DNA of 64,000 nucleotides from Thuidium tamariscinum (lineage: Eukaryota > Streptophyta > Bryopsida > Hypnales > Thuidiaceae): contig OX344749.2 in the NCBI GenBank assembly GCA_947034885.2, forward strand, positions 5,099,501 to 5,163,500. Reading direction: 5' to 3'. Under the pieces are notes generated by a model. The model saw only the letters and a list, made by a program, of their open reading frames with translations. It searched no databases and was not told the DNA's origin. This document shows, one piece after another, positions 12,876 to 23,402 of this stretch. How positions within the stretch are numbered: the first letter of the stretch is position 1; every line of letters begins with the position of its first letter. The position numbers and the translations under genes are program-made.

Positions 12876-14822
12876 AAACAATGAGGTAAAGTACAAGAAG
12901 TATGACGGTATGAACTTTCTGCATAGGAAAAAAGAACGGGAAGAATGAAGGGAAGTGACCAACGGTACTAAGACAACACTGTGCCACTACTCCGACGCAT
13001 TGAAAGTACTCCAAAGAACAAGGAGGCATGCCCACAGACATAGTAGTATGAACTTAAAGAATGAAGAAACAAATAGTACTCGGAAGCACGTAGTAGAACA
13101 TTAGAGGAACAATGCAAGCTCGTGTAGTATCCTAGGAAATTATAAATGAAACACGTAAGTACTGACTTCATACTATAGACTTGAGAGTAGTACCTAAACA
13201 GAACAAAGAACAGGTTCTGGATATGAATTTTGTATAGGGTGCATACAAGCATTGCTACGACTATGGCATGGTAGAACCAGCAGTACTACAAGGTATTGTT
13301 GTGAGGACAGCATCTCAAAGGAAACCGGAGTAGGCACCCTACATAACAACAAAATGACACTGAAGTTCTACATAGTCTATATAGAGGATGCTCTGTACAC
13401 TAAAAACCACTACGAGTACTAAATGCAATTGAAGAAGCATGAAGGTATTGCATGGACGCAGTATTCGTCCAGTCTTCAGTACTACAGGACATCGAATGAG
13501 GTCGGAGGGTGAAAGGCAAGTGTGAAGTAGTAATGTCAGACCTAGCATAGCTAAGTGTTTACTAATGCATTACTACGAGCATGTTTTCCTACTACTTTGT
13601 GGAGAAGAAGCTGCATATTCAGAGGTTATACAAAGAATACTTCAAGAATTTCTATGGGTATTGAAATTCATACATTCAAAAATTCAAATCAGAAGAAAAA
13701 GGGATATTCACGCTTTGACAAAGATGCTACAAACGGAAGAGTATGCTAAGCACTGAAAAGTTCTACAATGGTCCCGCTTACTGTGCTTCTATTAATCATA
13801 GACACAGGAAGACGAAGGAATGACTCATCTTATCAACAAGAGAATGCAATGGCTAATTTTGGAACTTCGAAAAATGAGCGGAGTATGGGAATTCCATCCC
13901 TACATAGCATTCCAAAAGACGCAAAGTGCACATAGACTCCTAGAATCATAGCTGAAGCAAGCAAGGAAGCAAGCATACGTCTTACTGAAGGTGGTTTAGG
14001 GTTGAATTCTATACAAAGACAGTGAAAAAATTACAAGCGAGGCCGACATTTAGAGGAAATGATCGCCCAACATTAAACAGCCCCCCCATCCAACAACCCA
14101 ACAATCCAAGAGCAAAAGTATACTTTCGGGGCAGTAGAGGAAGAAACATAGCATTACAGTGAACCCACCCCCCAAAGAAAATTCAGTGGAAGGGGCAGAA
14201 ATTGTAACGCACCTCCCACAATGGCGGAATGCCTTGTTAGCGGAATTTCGACAGCCTCCTTTACCGAGCGGTGGCCTCCCCGACTGCCAGCAAATTCCCA
14301 CGCTCACGTCACCTTTGCGTTCAATTGCGGCAGCCACCCACAGCTCCAAACTCGTCGAAGATAACAAGAAAACGACAGACAAGTTGGAATCTCTTGCACC
14401 GACACCAGCAAGCGCCTCACGGCAGCACGCGCGAGAACTCTCTGAAATCGAACACCGGCTATCGCAATTCACAAACTTCAAAAATTGGTTGTAACATTCC
14501 CTTCAATCTACAACTCCAGCTCAATCCACACTCCACAGACAGACGAAAATTCAAGTCGCACCAAAACCTACTCATGGACGGCGCATTGAAAGTTAGACGG
14601 CGAGATGAAGTCAACAACGAAGAGGAGGATGATAAACAGTAATTCGAATTCATCCGCGGTCAGTAGCGAAGCGTGTCATCCACTGTGAAGCATCCGCGTG
14701 TCATTCCAGCCGCACATCTGATTTTCAATCAACGGCGCCTGTTTCATCGTCGAAACCAGGAATAGGACTCACAGTACTGCTAGTAGTCGTAGTACTGTCA
14801 TAGCGAAAAGCAAAAACGCAAC
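12876..14822. other. Upstream region of the SET gene, right part of the transposon
   Basis: I see no convincing gene. From about 14040 to 14760 the sequence becomes GC-rich with overlapping open frames on both strands (for example 14159-14494 plus and 14050-14481 minus), none with a recognisable domain. Its position suggests the promoter and 5' leader of the minus-strand SET gene. More AGTACT copies occur at 14773 and 14790. Confidence 0.4.
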
Positions 14823-14852
14823 AAATAGTACAAGTCTTTCGTGCAATGACCC
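14823..14852 (-). repeat. Right terminal inverted repeat of the 14.1-kb transposon
   Basis: The reverse complement begins GGGTCATTGCACGAAAGACT and matches 720-749 at 29 of 30 bases. From 14853 the DNA resumes homology with the empty-site paralogue near 52427 and then 52143 downward on the reverse strand. Confidence 0.9.
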
Positions 14853-15060
14853 GTGACAAATAAAAAACAACATATTAGGCCATCACCTTTGCTTCATATT
14901 TTCACATGTCCTAATTTTTAGTACACATGAAAGGTGTTCTTTGTCTGGGCTACCTTCTATTAAAATATGGGCCCAAAATAGGAAATCTCTAGTCACACAT
15001 ATCTATCTAAAATTCCTATGTTGCCAAATTTAGCAAGCTAGTCCTTTTGGGGTTAATATC
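14853..15060. repeat. Right flank of the insertion, paralogous to 51965-52143 and 52412-52427
   Basis: Reads as a diverged copy of the reverse strand of 52427-52412 followed directly by 52143-51965, including the shared word TATGTTGCCAA. The paralogue has a 262-bp MITE at the join; this copy does not. Part of 15100-15240 also resembles 60490-60600. Confidence 0.7.
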
Positions 15061-15623
15061 AACTTATTTACAAAGTAGTTTTCCAATTGAAAAATACTAA
15101 AAAATTAGTAAATTGTAATATCTTATTGCACTATGAACTTTGGATCTATAATGATGGTTTGTTGATTTTTTAATTAATTTTTAGAGTGACCTAGTAACAT
15201 TGTTTTATATACCATGATGTTATGTGCTAAAATACATATATCTATGGTATGTCTTCCCCAGAAAATTCTATGACTTGTAATTGACATATAACTTCATCAC
15301 CAAAAATTAAATAATAAAACTTTCATTCTAACTTATCTAATTGCAAAATGATAGTAAGCAAAGTAATGGCTTGAAATGCACGACATTAAATCCGTTTCAT
15401 AAAGTGGGACTAGCAGGATGAAATTCACATTATCCAAGGATAAAAGTAAAAAGCCCCCTATTTTTTGCCGTGTTTTTGGGTATGTTCATAATCCCACCTA
15501 GCTAATTTAGGGTCTATGATTGCATATATGAATTTATAATTTACAAAAATAAATTTGTGCAAAAAATTAAAATTTTATTTTTGTAAATTTGGTTTATTCC
15601 AAGGTATATCTAGCCACTGTGTG
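15061..15623. other. AT-rich intergenic DNA
   Basis: No gene seen. The sequence is AT-rich and, in part, a diverged dispersed repeat shared with the 60.5-kb region. Confidence 0.5.
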
Positions 15624-15921
15624 CCCGGGGAGGACACTTCTTGTGTATTTGGGGGACCCACGTGCGGTGGTGGGGTATTTTTAGGGGGGCTATCAATTAC
15701 TTGTAATCATTACTTGGCAACATTAAAAGAGCCCCTATTTTACCATAAAGCGGAAAAATCAGCCATATTATCATCCCTATTTTATTTTTAAAACACTTTG
15801 CCTTTTTAATGTCCCCTATTTTATATATAAATTTCTTATAAATTTTACCCAAGATTATTTAAATGTATCCTATCTTCCGCTGCACGTAGGTTATTAAAAA
15901 ATGGGAAGTGTCTTCCCCTAG
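15624..15921 (+). mobile_element. hAT-type MITE, copy 1 (298 bp)
   Basis: Terminal inverted repeats begin CCCGGGGAGGACACTTC on the left and CTAGGGGAAGACACTTCCC on the right (reverse complement). It is flanked by a perfect 8-bp duplication ACTGTGTG at 15616-15623 and 15922-15929. An 8-bp duplication is the hAT hallmark. No coding capacity. A second 298-bp copy in the opposite orientation lies at 49706-50003. Confidence 0.92.
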
Positions 15922-15948
15922 ACTGTGTGGGACACGTTTAATGGCCAA

Positions 15949-16171
15949 GGTGAACTAACCCCCTCACTCGACTACTCAAAAAAATGTTGAAAGTTTTTAT
16001 TTTCCATACACAATAAAATTTGCATATTTTGAATTCATATTTGTAATTTGAGGTCCGAAATTAGGTAGGAGAGGAACATTAGGTAAATTACTCGGGCACA
16101 AAATAGGAGGCTTTTATTTTTACTTGCACCTTGGAATGACTTGGTGTAGCCGAGCAAGGGGCCAGTTCACC
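15949..16171 (+). mobile_element. MITE family with GGTGAACT ends, copy 1
   Basis: The left end is GGTGAACTAACCCCC and the right end, reverse-complemented, is GGTGAACTGGCCCC. It matches the reverse strand of 41133-41351 over nearly its full length. No target duplication is clear, so I assign no superfamily. Confidence 0.75.
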
Positions 16172-16184
16172 TTGACTAGTTGAA

Positions 16185-16405
16185 CCCTGAAGCGCTCCAA
16201 CGTCGATATTCTGAACGATGAACAGAGGGCTTCAAGGCAGTGTTTCATCCAACTAACTTCTCATTTATCAAATGTAATACTTGAATCTAGAGAAGACAAC
16301 CTTCCTCAATGACCAAATTCATTAAATTTTGGTAAATGATATAGCTATGGAAAGGTAGAATCAAAAATGTGCAAAATTTCAAAAAAGGATTGAGGCGCTT
16401 AGGGG
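16185..16405 (+). mobile_element. piggyBac-like MITE, copy 1 (221 bp)
   Basis: Ends are CCCTGAAGCGC and, reverse-complemented, CCCCTAAGCGC. The right flank is TTAA; the left flank is TGAA, a one-base decay. It matches 56757-56977 on the opposite strand, a copy with intact TTAA on both sides. CCC ends with TTAA targets are typical of piggyBac. Confidence 0.82.
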
Positions 16406-16665
16406 TTAATGGCCTCCGCTTGAAATCAGTTCATTGGTCCGTCCTTCCAGGGGTCCGACTCTCAGCAGAGTTCCTTGAGCACGAGGACCGCCAGCGACGC
16501 CGCCCAGCTAGCTCCCCTTTTAGAGGTTCTCTGAATGATGCTAGCGCGTGCGTTGTAGACGGGCACCTCACTCGGTGTACATAGAATTCTTTGGATATAT
16601 TCATCTCATCCTTTTTAATTCTCTTTCTATGAATCGTGTGACTGAGAAACACACGCAAGCGCACC

Positions 16666-19600
16666 ATGGCGCGGCATGTTGTGTTGTGTGCTTTCGTTTT
16701 CATTCAACTGCTCTACGAAGGTCAGTGTTTTCAATTGGTCCGCAACATCCTTCGAGATCCAAACCAGGAGCTACAAACACCTGCCGATCTCTCTAATGCT
16801 GCAGACAGGGTGAGGATTATAGGGCTCACCATCAATCGTATTCATTTCGAAATTGAATTCATTTGTTTTTGGAGATTAATTTCTGCTGAAAATCGACGTA
16901 GGACGTCGATCACAACTGCATGACACGGGCGAGGACACAAGTAAGGTCACAATCGCATCTGAGTCAATTGCAAGCTAAGCATGAAAAGATCCAGTTGATT
17001 TAGGATCCTTGCGCCCACAGCCAGATTTGACATGCGTTATAGACGCTAGAGGTAGAATGCATTGTCTACGAATGGAAGCTCATGGTCGAACGTGTATCCA
17101 TGCCAGATTCGAGAAAATCTTTGGGGCTTCGATTTTTGTGAGGTTCCCGTTTTGTACTTTTGCATTTTTTCTGCACTTTTCCAATTGACAGCCTGAGCTA
17201 GTGTGCTCTTATAGCTGTGACCTCTTTTATGAGAAGAGTTGGGAAAAGATTCAAACTGACGTTGACAGAGATAGAAATCCTAAAATGCCGTTCTTCGCAA
17301 ATTTTGCAACAATTAAAGACCGGTGCATGTGGGCTGAGTTATGAATTTGGTCGTGAATTCTTTTTTCTAAAAGGATGCGCTGATCGATCAATGAAACGTA
17401 CGTCTTGCTTTGTTGTCAGATATTGCGATCCTCCATCGTGCGTAAGGACAGCTTAGGCGCAAAATCTACGAGTGAAAGATTCTTGGATGCAATGCAGCAC
17501 AATCACAGACGCATGAGCTTGCGACAGAGAAAAGAGCGATTGGCAGCGGACTTTGGAGGGGAGCCGGTAACAGTCCCGGTGTCCTTCGGTTTGGCAGTAT
17601 TTGTGATGCCGGTATCGTTGGACACACCTCCTCAGCAATTCACTGTGGAAGTCGACACCGGCAGTCAGCTCTGTTGGATTCAGTGCGCCCCTTGCGAGAG
17701 CTGCTTTAAGCAGCCGCACGCGTTCTTCAATCCCATGGCCTCGAGTTCCTAATCCGAAGCTGCGTGCGACGACCCTCTGTGCTAGGAGGTTAGTACCCAT
17801 CAAATTCCACAGTCAATCAGAAACCCTCTACATCTTACTAGAAGGAGTTTAGAAATTACGGTACTCGGCTGAAATAGAGATTCGATGGGTAATTGGAAAT
17901 AATTAGAACTGATTTTCATGTCATAGAAAAAAAAATTAGTCCTAAATGAATTCGTCTTGTGAATTTGGAGCTGCTTTGAAATAGTGGTGAAATTCCAAGT
18001 CCGTCTAGTATCTCCAGTGTCCAAATTCAAGCCCAAGACTATACATGGAGTACATCTTAGCATATGATATTATGACTCATTGGTTTGAGGTTGCAACAAA
18101 GATAGACAATCGTGACTGAGATCGTCAGTTTCGTTGCGAAAGGAGACATTTCTGATATTGGCCCCTTTAGAGACAACTAGCTCACAACCAAACTCTCCAT
18201 CTTTCAGGATGCCTTTCCTGACCTTTGCTCAACCAAGTGTCGCAACAGTTTCGGAGCTACAAATGCCACCAACAAAATGAAAGTAACATTCAGTAGACTA
18301 AATTGCACTTGGGCAAACGTCGTCTAAAAGCTTCAGATGTCTTGCATTTTCCTAGCATTAAATTAATTGCTGCACTGAATTCGGGACCGTCCCTTCTATT
18401 AATTACTCCGCAGGTCCTCGATCCCACTTGCAACCCCTCCCACGCCTGCCACTACTTCTACGACTACTTAGACTCCTCCAGCACCCGCGGCGTCCTGTCC
18501 TCCGAAACGCTCACCCTCTCTGTCAGATCCTCCTCTCCTCACTTTCGCTTCGACTGCGGCCACACCAACAACGGCAACTTCGAAGCCGAGGACGGATTGT
18601 TCGGGTTATCCCAAGGCGCTCTCTCCCTCCCGTCGCAGCTGGGCGTAGCGAAAGTATTCTTCTACTGCTTGGTCACGCAATTCTCTGGCGAAGTACGCTC
18701 CAGTGCTCTCACGTTCGGAGACGCGGAGGAGAATGCGCATGTGGCTTATTCCCCCATGGTGCCTAATCCGTATGGACATTATCACATTGATGTAATTGGT
18801 GTCACAATTGGTGGAGAATTGCTGCAGATTCCTGAGTCGGTGTTTGCGCTTCGTGATGGGCATGGGGGGGTGACTCTGGATTCAGGCACCACTCTGACCT
18901 ACTGGATCCAAGACGCTTTTGATGCCATTGTTGCGGTGAGTTGCAATACTTCTTGTCCTACTTCCGCATTATACTGATAATTTGTAACTATGAAGTTATC
19001 GGCTTAAGTTTGTAGAATGGTTTTAGACTTGTTCGGCATCTTTGTGACATGTGAAGTGTACAGGTGTTGAGGGCTACTGTACTGACCAATGTCTAAGTGT
19101 CTTAGTATCATTAAAATATCATAATTAAGATAATTGCAACCCGTAACTGTCTCATTAGCCTTTCATTATCTTATGGTGTATTGTGTTTATGGTGGAAAAG
19201 AGAAGGATTGAGAATCGTAACTTGTGTCACTCCTTACGCTCTCAGACAGGACCAGATCAAAGAGATTCTCACCCTATTTAATTAAGTTTGGAGAAGAAGA
19301 CTACACACTCTTCTAATTCTCTCAAACGTTTCAGTCATTGATCATGCATCTAGTACTAACATAGTGTCATAGTCGTTCATCTGATTCTAAGTCCATTGAT
19401 CGACGAAGAATTGGAGAATAAGGAGGGTGCTCATGGTTGAATAGAACACTTTGATATTTCGTCCAATTTGAGCTCTCTTGGGCATTGTTGTGAGTGAGTT
19501 TGGAGTCTTTCAACGGGTGCCTAAGAGCCATATATACTAGCTTTAACCTTGATAGGGATGAAACAATCCCATTCCATTTGAGAATTAATTGAGATTTGAC

Positions 19601-20013
19601 TGTGAATGTACCCTTAGCTAGAAGCTAGGTCATGTGTTGTTAGTATGTATCATGCATCGATCCCTGCAGTCTAATGTCAACTTCTTGGACGTGCGCGCGT
19701 GCAGGCCTTTCGCCAACAGATTGCATTTGATGAGGTCGATGCTCGTCCTCACGATTTGAATCTCTGCTACGACGTCTCCGGCATTGAAGCTCCCCCTTTC
19801 CCAGACCTGGTGGTGCACATGGCAGATGCGGTCGATCTTGAGATTCCTGCAGTGAGCTTATTCGTAGACGTAACGGACGATGCCAGCGTCTTGTGCCTGA
19901 GCATGGTACCTGCAGCTGACGCCTCCACCATCGGCAACATCGCCCAGGAAAACCAGCTCGTTGTCTACGACATTGGGAACCAGCGCATTGGTTTCCAGAA
20001 AATACAGTGCTGA
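16666..20013 (+). pseudogene. A1 aspartic protease gene, two in-frame stops
   Basis: Pepsin-family endopeptidase, probably secreted. Modelled exons: 16666-16809, 17420-17788, 18208-18282, 18414-18935, 19705-20013, with GT-AG borders and phase 0 joins. A hydrophobic N-terminal signal (MARHVVLCAFVFIQLLYEG) is followed by a basic propeptide, then the first active site VEVDTGSQLCW, a Cys-rich plant-type insert, the second active site TLDSGTTLTYW, and a C terminus with IGNIAQEN and an IGF motif before TGA. Both catalytic Asp are present. Stops at 17750 (TAA) and 17783 (TAG) interrupt the Cys-rich stretch shortly after the first active site; CAA and CAG are the likely originals. The 75-nt third exon is the least certain. 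The gene could be transcribed but could not make the full enzyme unless those stops are spliced out. Confidence 0.8.
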
Positions 20014-20356
20014 TAAGTTAGCAACTATGCTGCTGCAGTTGAACAAGAGATTGAGTAAAGACTTCTAATTTAGATATTTCGTTAAAACGACGGTATTTCG
20101 ATACGCCATGTTTCCATTCCTTTGTTTTGGGACAAATATAGATTTCAGACCTCATGGTTTTGAAATCTTGGAGACGTCTACATTTTAGACCACACAGTCT
20201 AAACCTGAAAATGCCAACCTACTTTTGGCACGCCTCAGATTTTGCCCTCAAAATAATGAGCGAATGCATTTAGTCATTGGATTTATTGGTATTCAAGGTG
20301 TAGAATCAAATGAATGATCTCAGGTGTCGAAATCACAGACCGTGGGCTCCCACTTG

Positions 20357-20508
20357 CACTACAAGAGAATGGAGGTATAAATGACTTGTCTACAATGACT
20401 ACACCGACAACAATGATTACAAAATGACTACGAAATGACTATTTTGCAGTCATTGTTGTTGGTGAAGTCATTGTGCACAAGTCATTAATACCCCCATTTT
20501 CTTGAGTG
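20357..20508 (+). mobile_element. CACTA-type MITE (152 bp)
   Basis: Ends are CACTACAAGAGAATGG and, reverse-complemented, CACTCAAGAAAATGG, with inverted homology running about 30 bp inward. It is flanked by a 3-bp duplication TTG at 20354-20356 and 20509-20511. CACTA ends with 3-bp duplications are diagnostic. The interior repeats ATGACT words in both directions and has no open frame. Confidence 0.88.
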
Positions 20509-21826
20509 TTGTCTACCGTTTGCCCTTGCAAAGTGTACTATACCAAAATACTACAAAAAAATACACAATCTTTCTTGCAACTACCTTTAAATGAAAAAAA
20601 ACTAATCTACTAAGAACTCTTACAAGATATTGAAAATTCTTAATCCCAATGGCAAGAATGTCTTAGTGAACAATTAGTAATCTATATTTAAAATTTTGTT
20701 TGAAAATTTTCAAAATTGAGATCAAAAGACAATTTTATATGTTTTTTTCAAACTTCATTGCCTCTAAATAAAACTCCTCATAACTTTTACTTCAATATTT
20801 GGAATAAATGGTTTAAATAATTTTGAGTAGGTACCAATCTATACAACTAAAAAATATTTGATTTAAAAAAAAAATCTTAACTACCTTAAGGTCTGTGCAC
20901 ACTTGCAGTTAGGGGATAGGAAGAGTTGACTGCTAAAAATAATGTGAGGGCAAAAGAAAATAAAAAAGGAAAAAATTGAGGATTTGAGCCGAGGCTCAAG
21001 GGAGGTTGCAAATAATTTATGGTTTCTCAAGAAACCACTGTACACAAGCTCCGTCACTTATTGTCATGTCCTTTTTTTTCTAACAATTCTTGGCGACAAA
21101 TGAATGTTGTAGCCCAGTCGCCTCGTAGTTGGTTACGGGCCCACAACATTGGCACTGTCACGTCCTTGTTGGAAGCGAGGGCAGTGGCGTGTTGAATTCC
21201 TAATGACATGATGAATTCCTGATACACCGTTGAAGTGTGACATGTTACCTCCGTGGGAAACTGTGCATGCACTCAAGCGGACAATTTAAATAAATCGTGA
21301 ACCGTGATCAAATTGAGCCTCACTTGTCATTTGACTTGCATTGCAACTTTTATAGTGTTTCATCGGTGGTTCTTCAAAGGAAAGAGCGGATGCAGCACAA
21401 GGACTGAATGGAAGGCTTCGCAGGCAAGGTGTACATCATCGAAAGTAATCAATTTGTCGTCAACTTCGACTTCTCCACTTGAAACAAAACCTCTTGTACA
21501 GACGTGGAAGCGTACAATATTTGTAAGTTAAGCTTATCAAGTTCTTTGAATTCTAATGTAGTTCATGTAGACGTGCTCATCATGCAATTTGCTTTTGCTC
21601 ACATTGAATTTGGACATTGCAAACATGCTCATAGTAAACAAAAAATGGTCCCCTTTCCACTAGGATCAATTGTGCTTCTGTACACTAATGTACTACACTG
21701 AACGTGGATCTATCTCTTCACTAAAGAGATGGATTTTTTGGACACCCCATAGAGTTTTTTGCCTTGGCATCTACCATAGTCATAGTTGTCTTATGTACAC
21801 AACGCGCTCTTGTTGTAGTGGAGTAG

Positions 21827-23015
21827 TTGCAGAGAAACAACATCATAGACGGAGACTGGGACCTTGTGAGTCGGGAACCTGACTCCATCGCCATTCACAA
21901 CTACTTCATGGCAGCTGCAACTCTGCACTTGTTCCAACTGTGGAGTTGTTTCGACCTTTTAGAGGACGACCTCAACTATTGGGCGAAGCCTCGTAGCACT
22001 ACTTGGTTCTCAACATTTCTCTTAGAACAATATGGAGAAGATCATTGGATTGAGCTTTTCCGCATGACAAAGGCCTCTGTCTTTGCGTTGGCCAATCTCT
22101 TGAGGCCAACTAGTGCAAAGAAGAACACTAAATATCATCCTGCAATTCCAGTGCTAGTGTGTGTAGCATGCACAATCTTTAAACTGAGTCAAGGAGCGAA
22201 TTTACTAGTGTGTAGCGAATTGTTTGCTGTAGGACGTAGTTCGGTTTCTATGGTACTCCGAGAAGTAGTCCATGCAATCTATGACATCCTTCGCTCTGAA
22301 ATCAGCTGGCCGAGAAGAGAAGAGCTTCGACATGTGGAAGCCCAATTTTGACAGTTCTGTCGACTCCCTGGTGCAGTCGGCTCTATCAATGGAACTCATG
22401 TGGCCATCAACAAGCCAAGATTTAGAGCGACAAATTACTTTTATTTTAAATCGGGCGGATATACTCTCAACTGCCAAGCTGTTGTGTCTGCAAATAAACG
22501 CTTCATGGATTTGTACCGTAGAATGCCGGGCTCCACAAATGACTCTAGAGTCCTTCAACGCTCCACTTTACACCACAATGGTAATGATGATAGTCTGTGG
22601 GATGGTGGTCACGTTTTCGAAGGATTCACACCTTACCTATTAAAAGATGTAGGTTACTCGTTGTTGTTGTGGCTTATGGTACTACATCATGAGCACGACC
22701 GTACTTTGTTTTTTGAGCAACTATTCAATCGACGCTTGAACAGGGGACGTTTTGTCGTAGAGAACTCCTTCGCCCTCCTCAAAGCAAACTTTTTGTGAGC
22801 TTCTTGTTAAGTGCGAGCTAGATGTTGTTTTTGTGCCCAACGTCATCTTGACTTGAGCCATTTTGCACAATCTCTTGCAACGCAAGTCAACTCCTGACCT
22901 CACGGACGCTCTCCATGTGCATGAGACTGAGAACTCAAGGATTGAAAGAGTCCATCATGATGTCATCAGGAACGTTGCGGCAAAAGCAAATGACTTCGAC
23001 GGTCCACCTACATAG
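21827..23015 (+). pseudogene. PIF/Harbinger DDE transposase, broken
   Basis: Catalyses transposition with the Myb-like partner. An N-terminal helix-turn-helix-like part (about 170 codons) is followed by the DDE domain. The first acidic motif reads GSINGTHVAI where GxIDGTHI is normal, so the first catalytic Asp is Asn. The second motif GSTNDSRVL keeps its Asp. The third, RGRFVVENSFALLK, keeps its Glu. Breaks: TGA at 22349-22351 in front of the DDE domain, a frame change near 22796, and TGA near 22855 inside ILTxAILHNLL. An acceptor at about 21832 suggests an upstream exon, so the true start is not placed. Confidence 0.88.
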
Positions 23016-23402
23016 AGAATTCAGAAACGACAAGAGCTCGGTGCTTACGTTGTCCAACAGCGGGCCCAATACATAAATGCAGGTAATTACATGAACCACA
23101 AACTTCGTATACAATAAATGTCTGCTTTTATTAGAAGTTATATGTCTATACAAAAAAAATTTAAAACATGCAAGAAGGCTGTTTTATGTGCTATTGAATC
23201 CCGCATTACTATTGTAACATGAAAACTTTGCACTGTCTTAACAAGGAGCTGATCAAAATGGAAAAAAAACATGAAACGTTGCTATGGTGTACATACAAAT
23301 TTTGCATGAGTATCGATCGCATAATATTTCTAGAAGTAACGGCACCGCTATAAATCTTTGGTGAACATCCCGAAATTCTCGATGGCTTTGTACTATATAC
23401 AC

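Larger units (their letters stand above)
720..14852. mobile_element. 14.1-kb DNA transposon with DDE-like transposase and SET-domain gene
   Basis: The ends are inverted repeats: 720-749 and the reverse complement of 14852-14823 agree at 29 of 30 positions, both beginning GGGTCATTGCA. A related locus at 51965-52571 (reverse strand) carries the left and right flanks joined directly with nothing between them, so it behaves as an unoccupied site. Inside are two convergent genes: a transposase (1567-6237, plus) and a SET-domain gene (12654-7037, minus), about 800 bases apart at their stops. Coding parts are visibly richer in GC than the flanks. Non-coding parts are crowded with AGTACT. I see no perfect target-site duplication: the bases outside the ends are CTCATTTA on the left and GTGACAAATA on the right. 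The superfamily is not assigned. Confidence 0.85.

Noticed and set aside
13555-13756. Two overlapping plus-strand ORFs of about 64 codons
   Set aside because: Different frames of the same DNA, no motif, and they lie in the non-coding upstream part of the SET gene.
14159-14494. Plus-strand ORF of 111 codons as a third gene of the large transposon
   Set aside because: No domain, overlapped by an equally long minus-strand frame, and located where the SET-gene leader is expected.
20074-20100. Third mariner-like MITE
   Set aside because: Only a left-end-like word (ATTTCGTTAAAACG) is present; no matching right end was found nearby.
22272-22643. Plus-strand ORF of 123 codons overlapping the Harbinger transposase
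   Set aside because: It is the wrong frame; the DDE motifs are read in the frame of 22352-22795.
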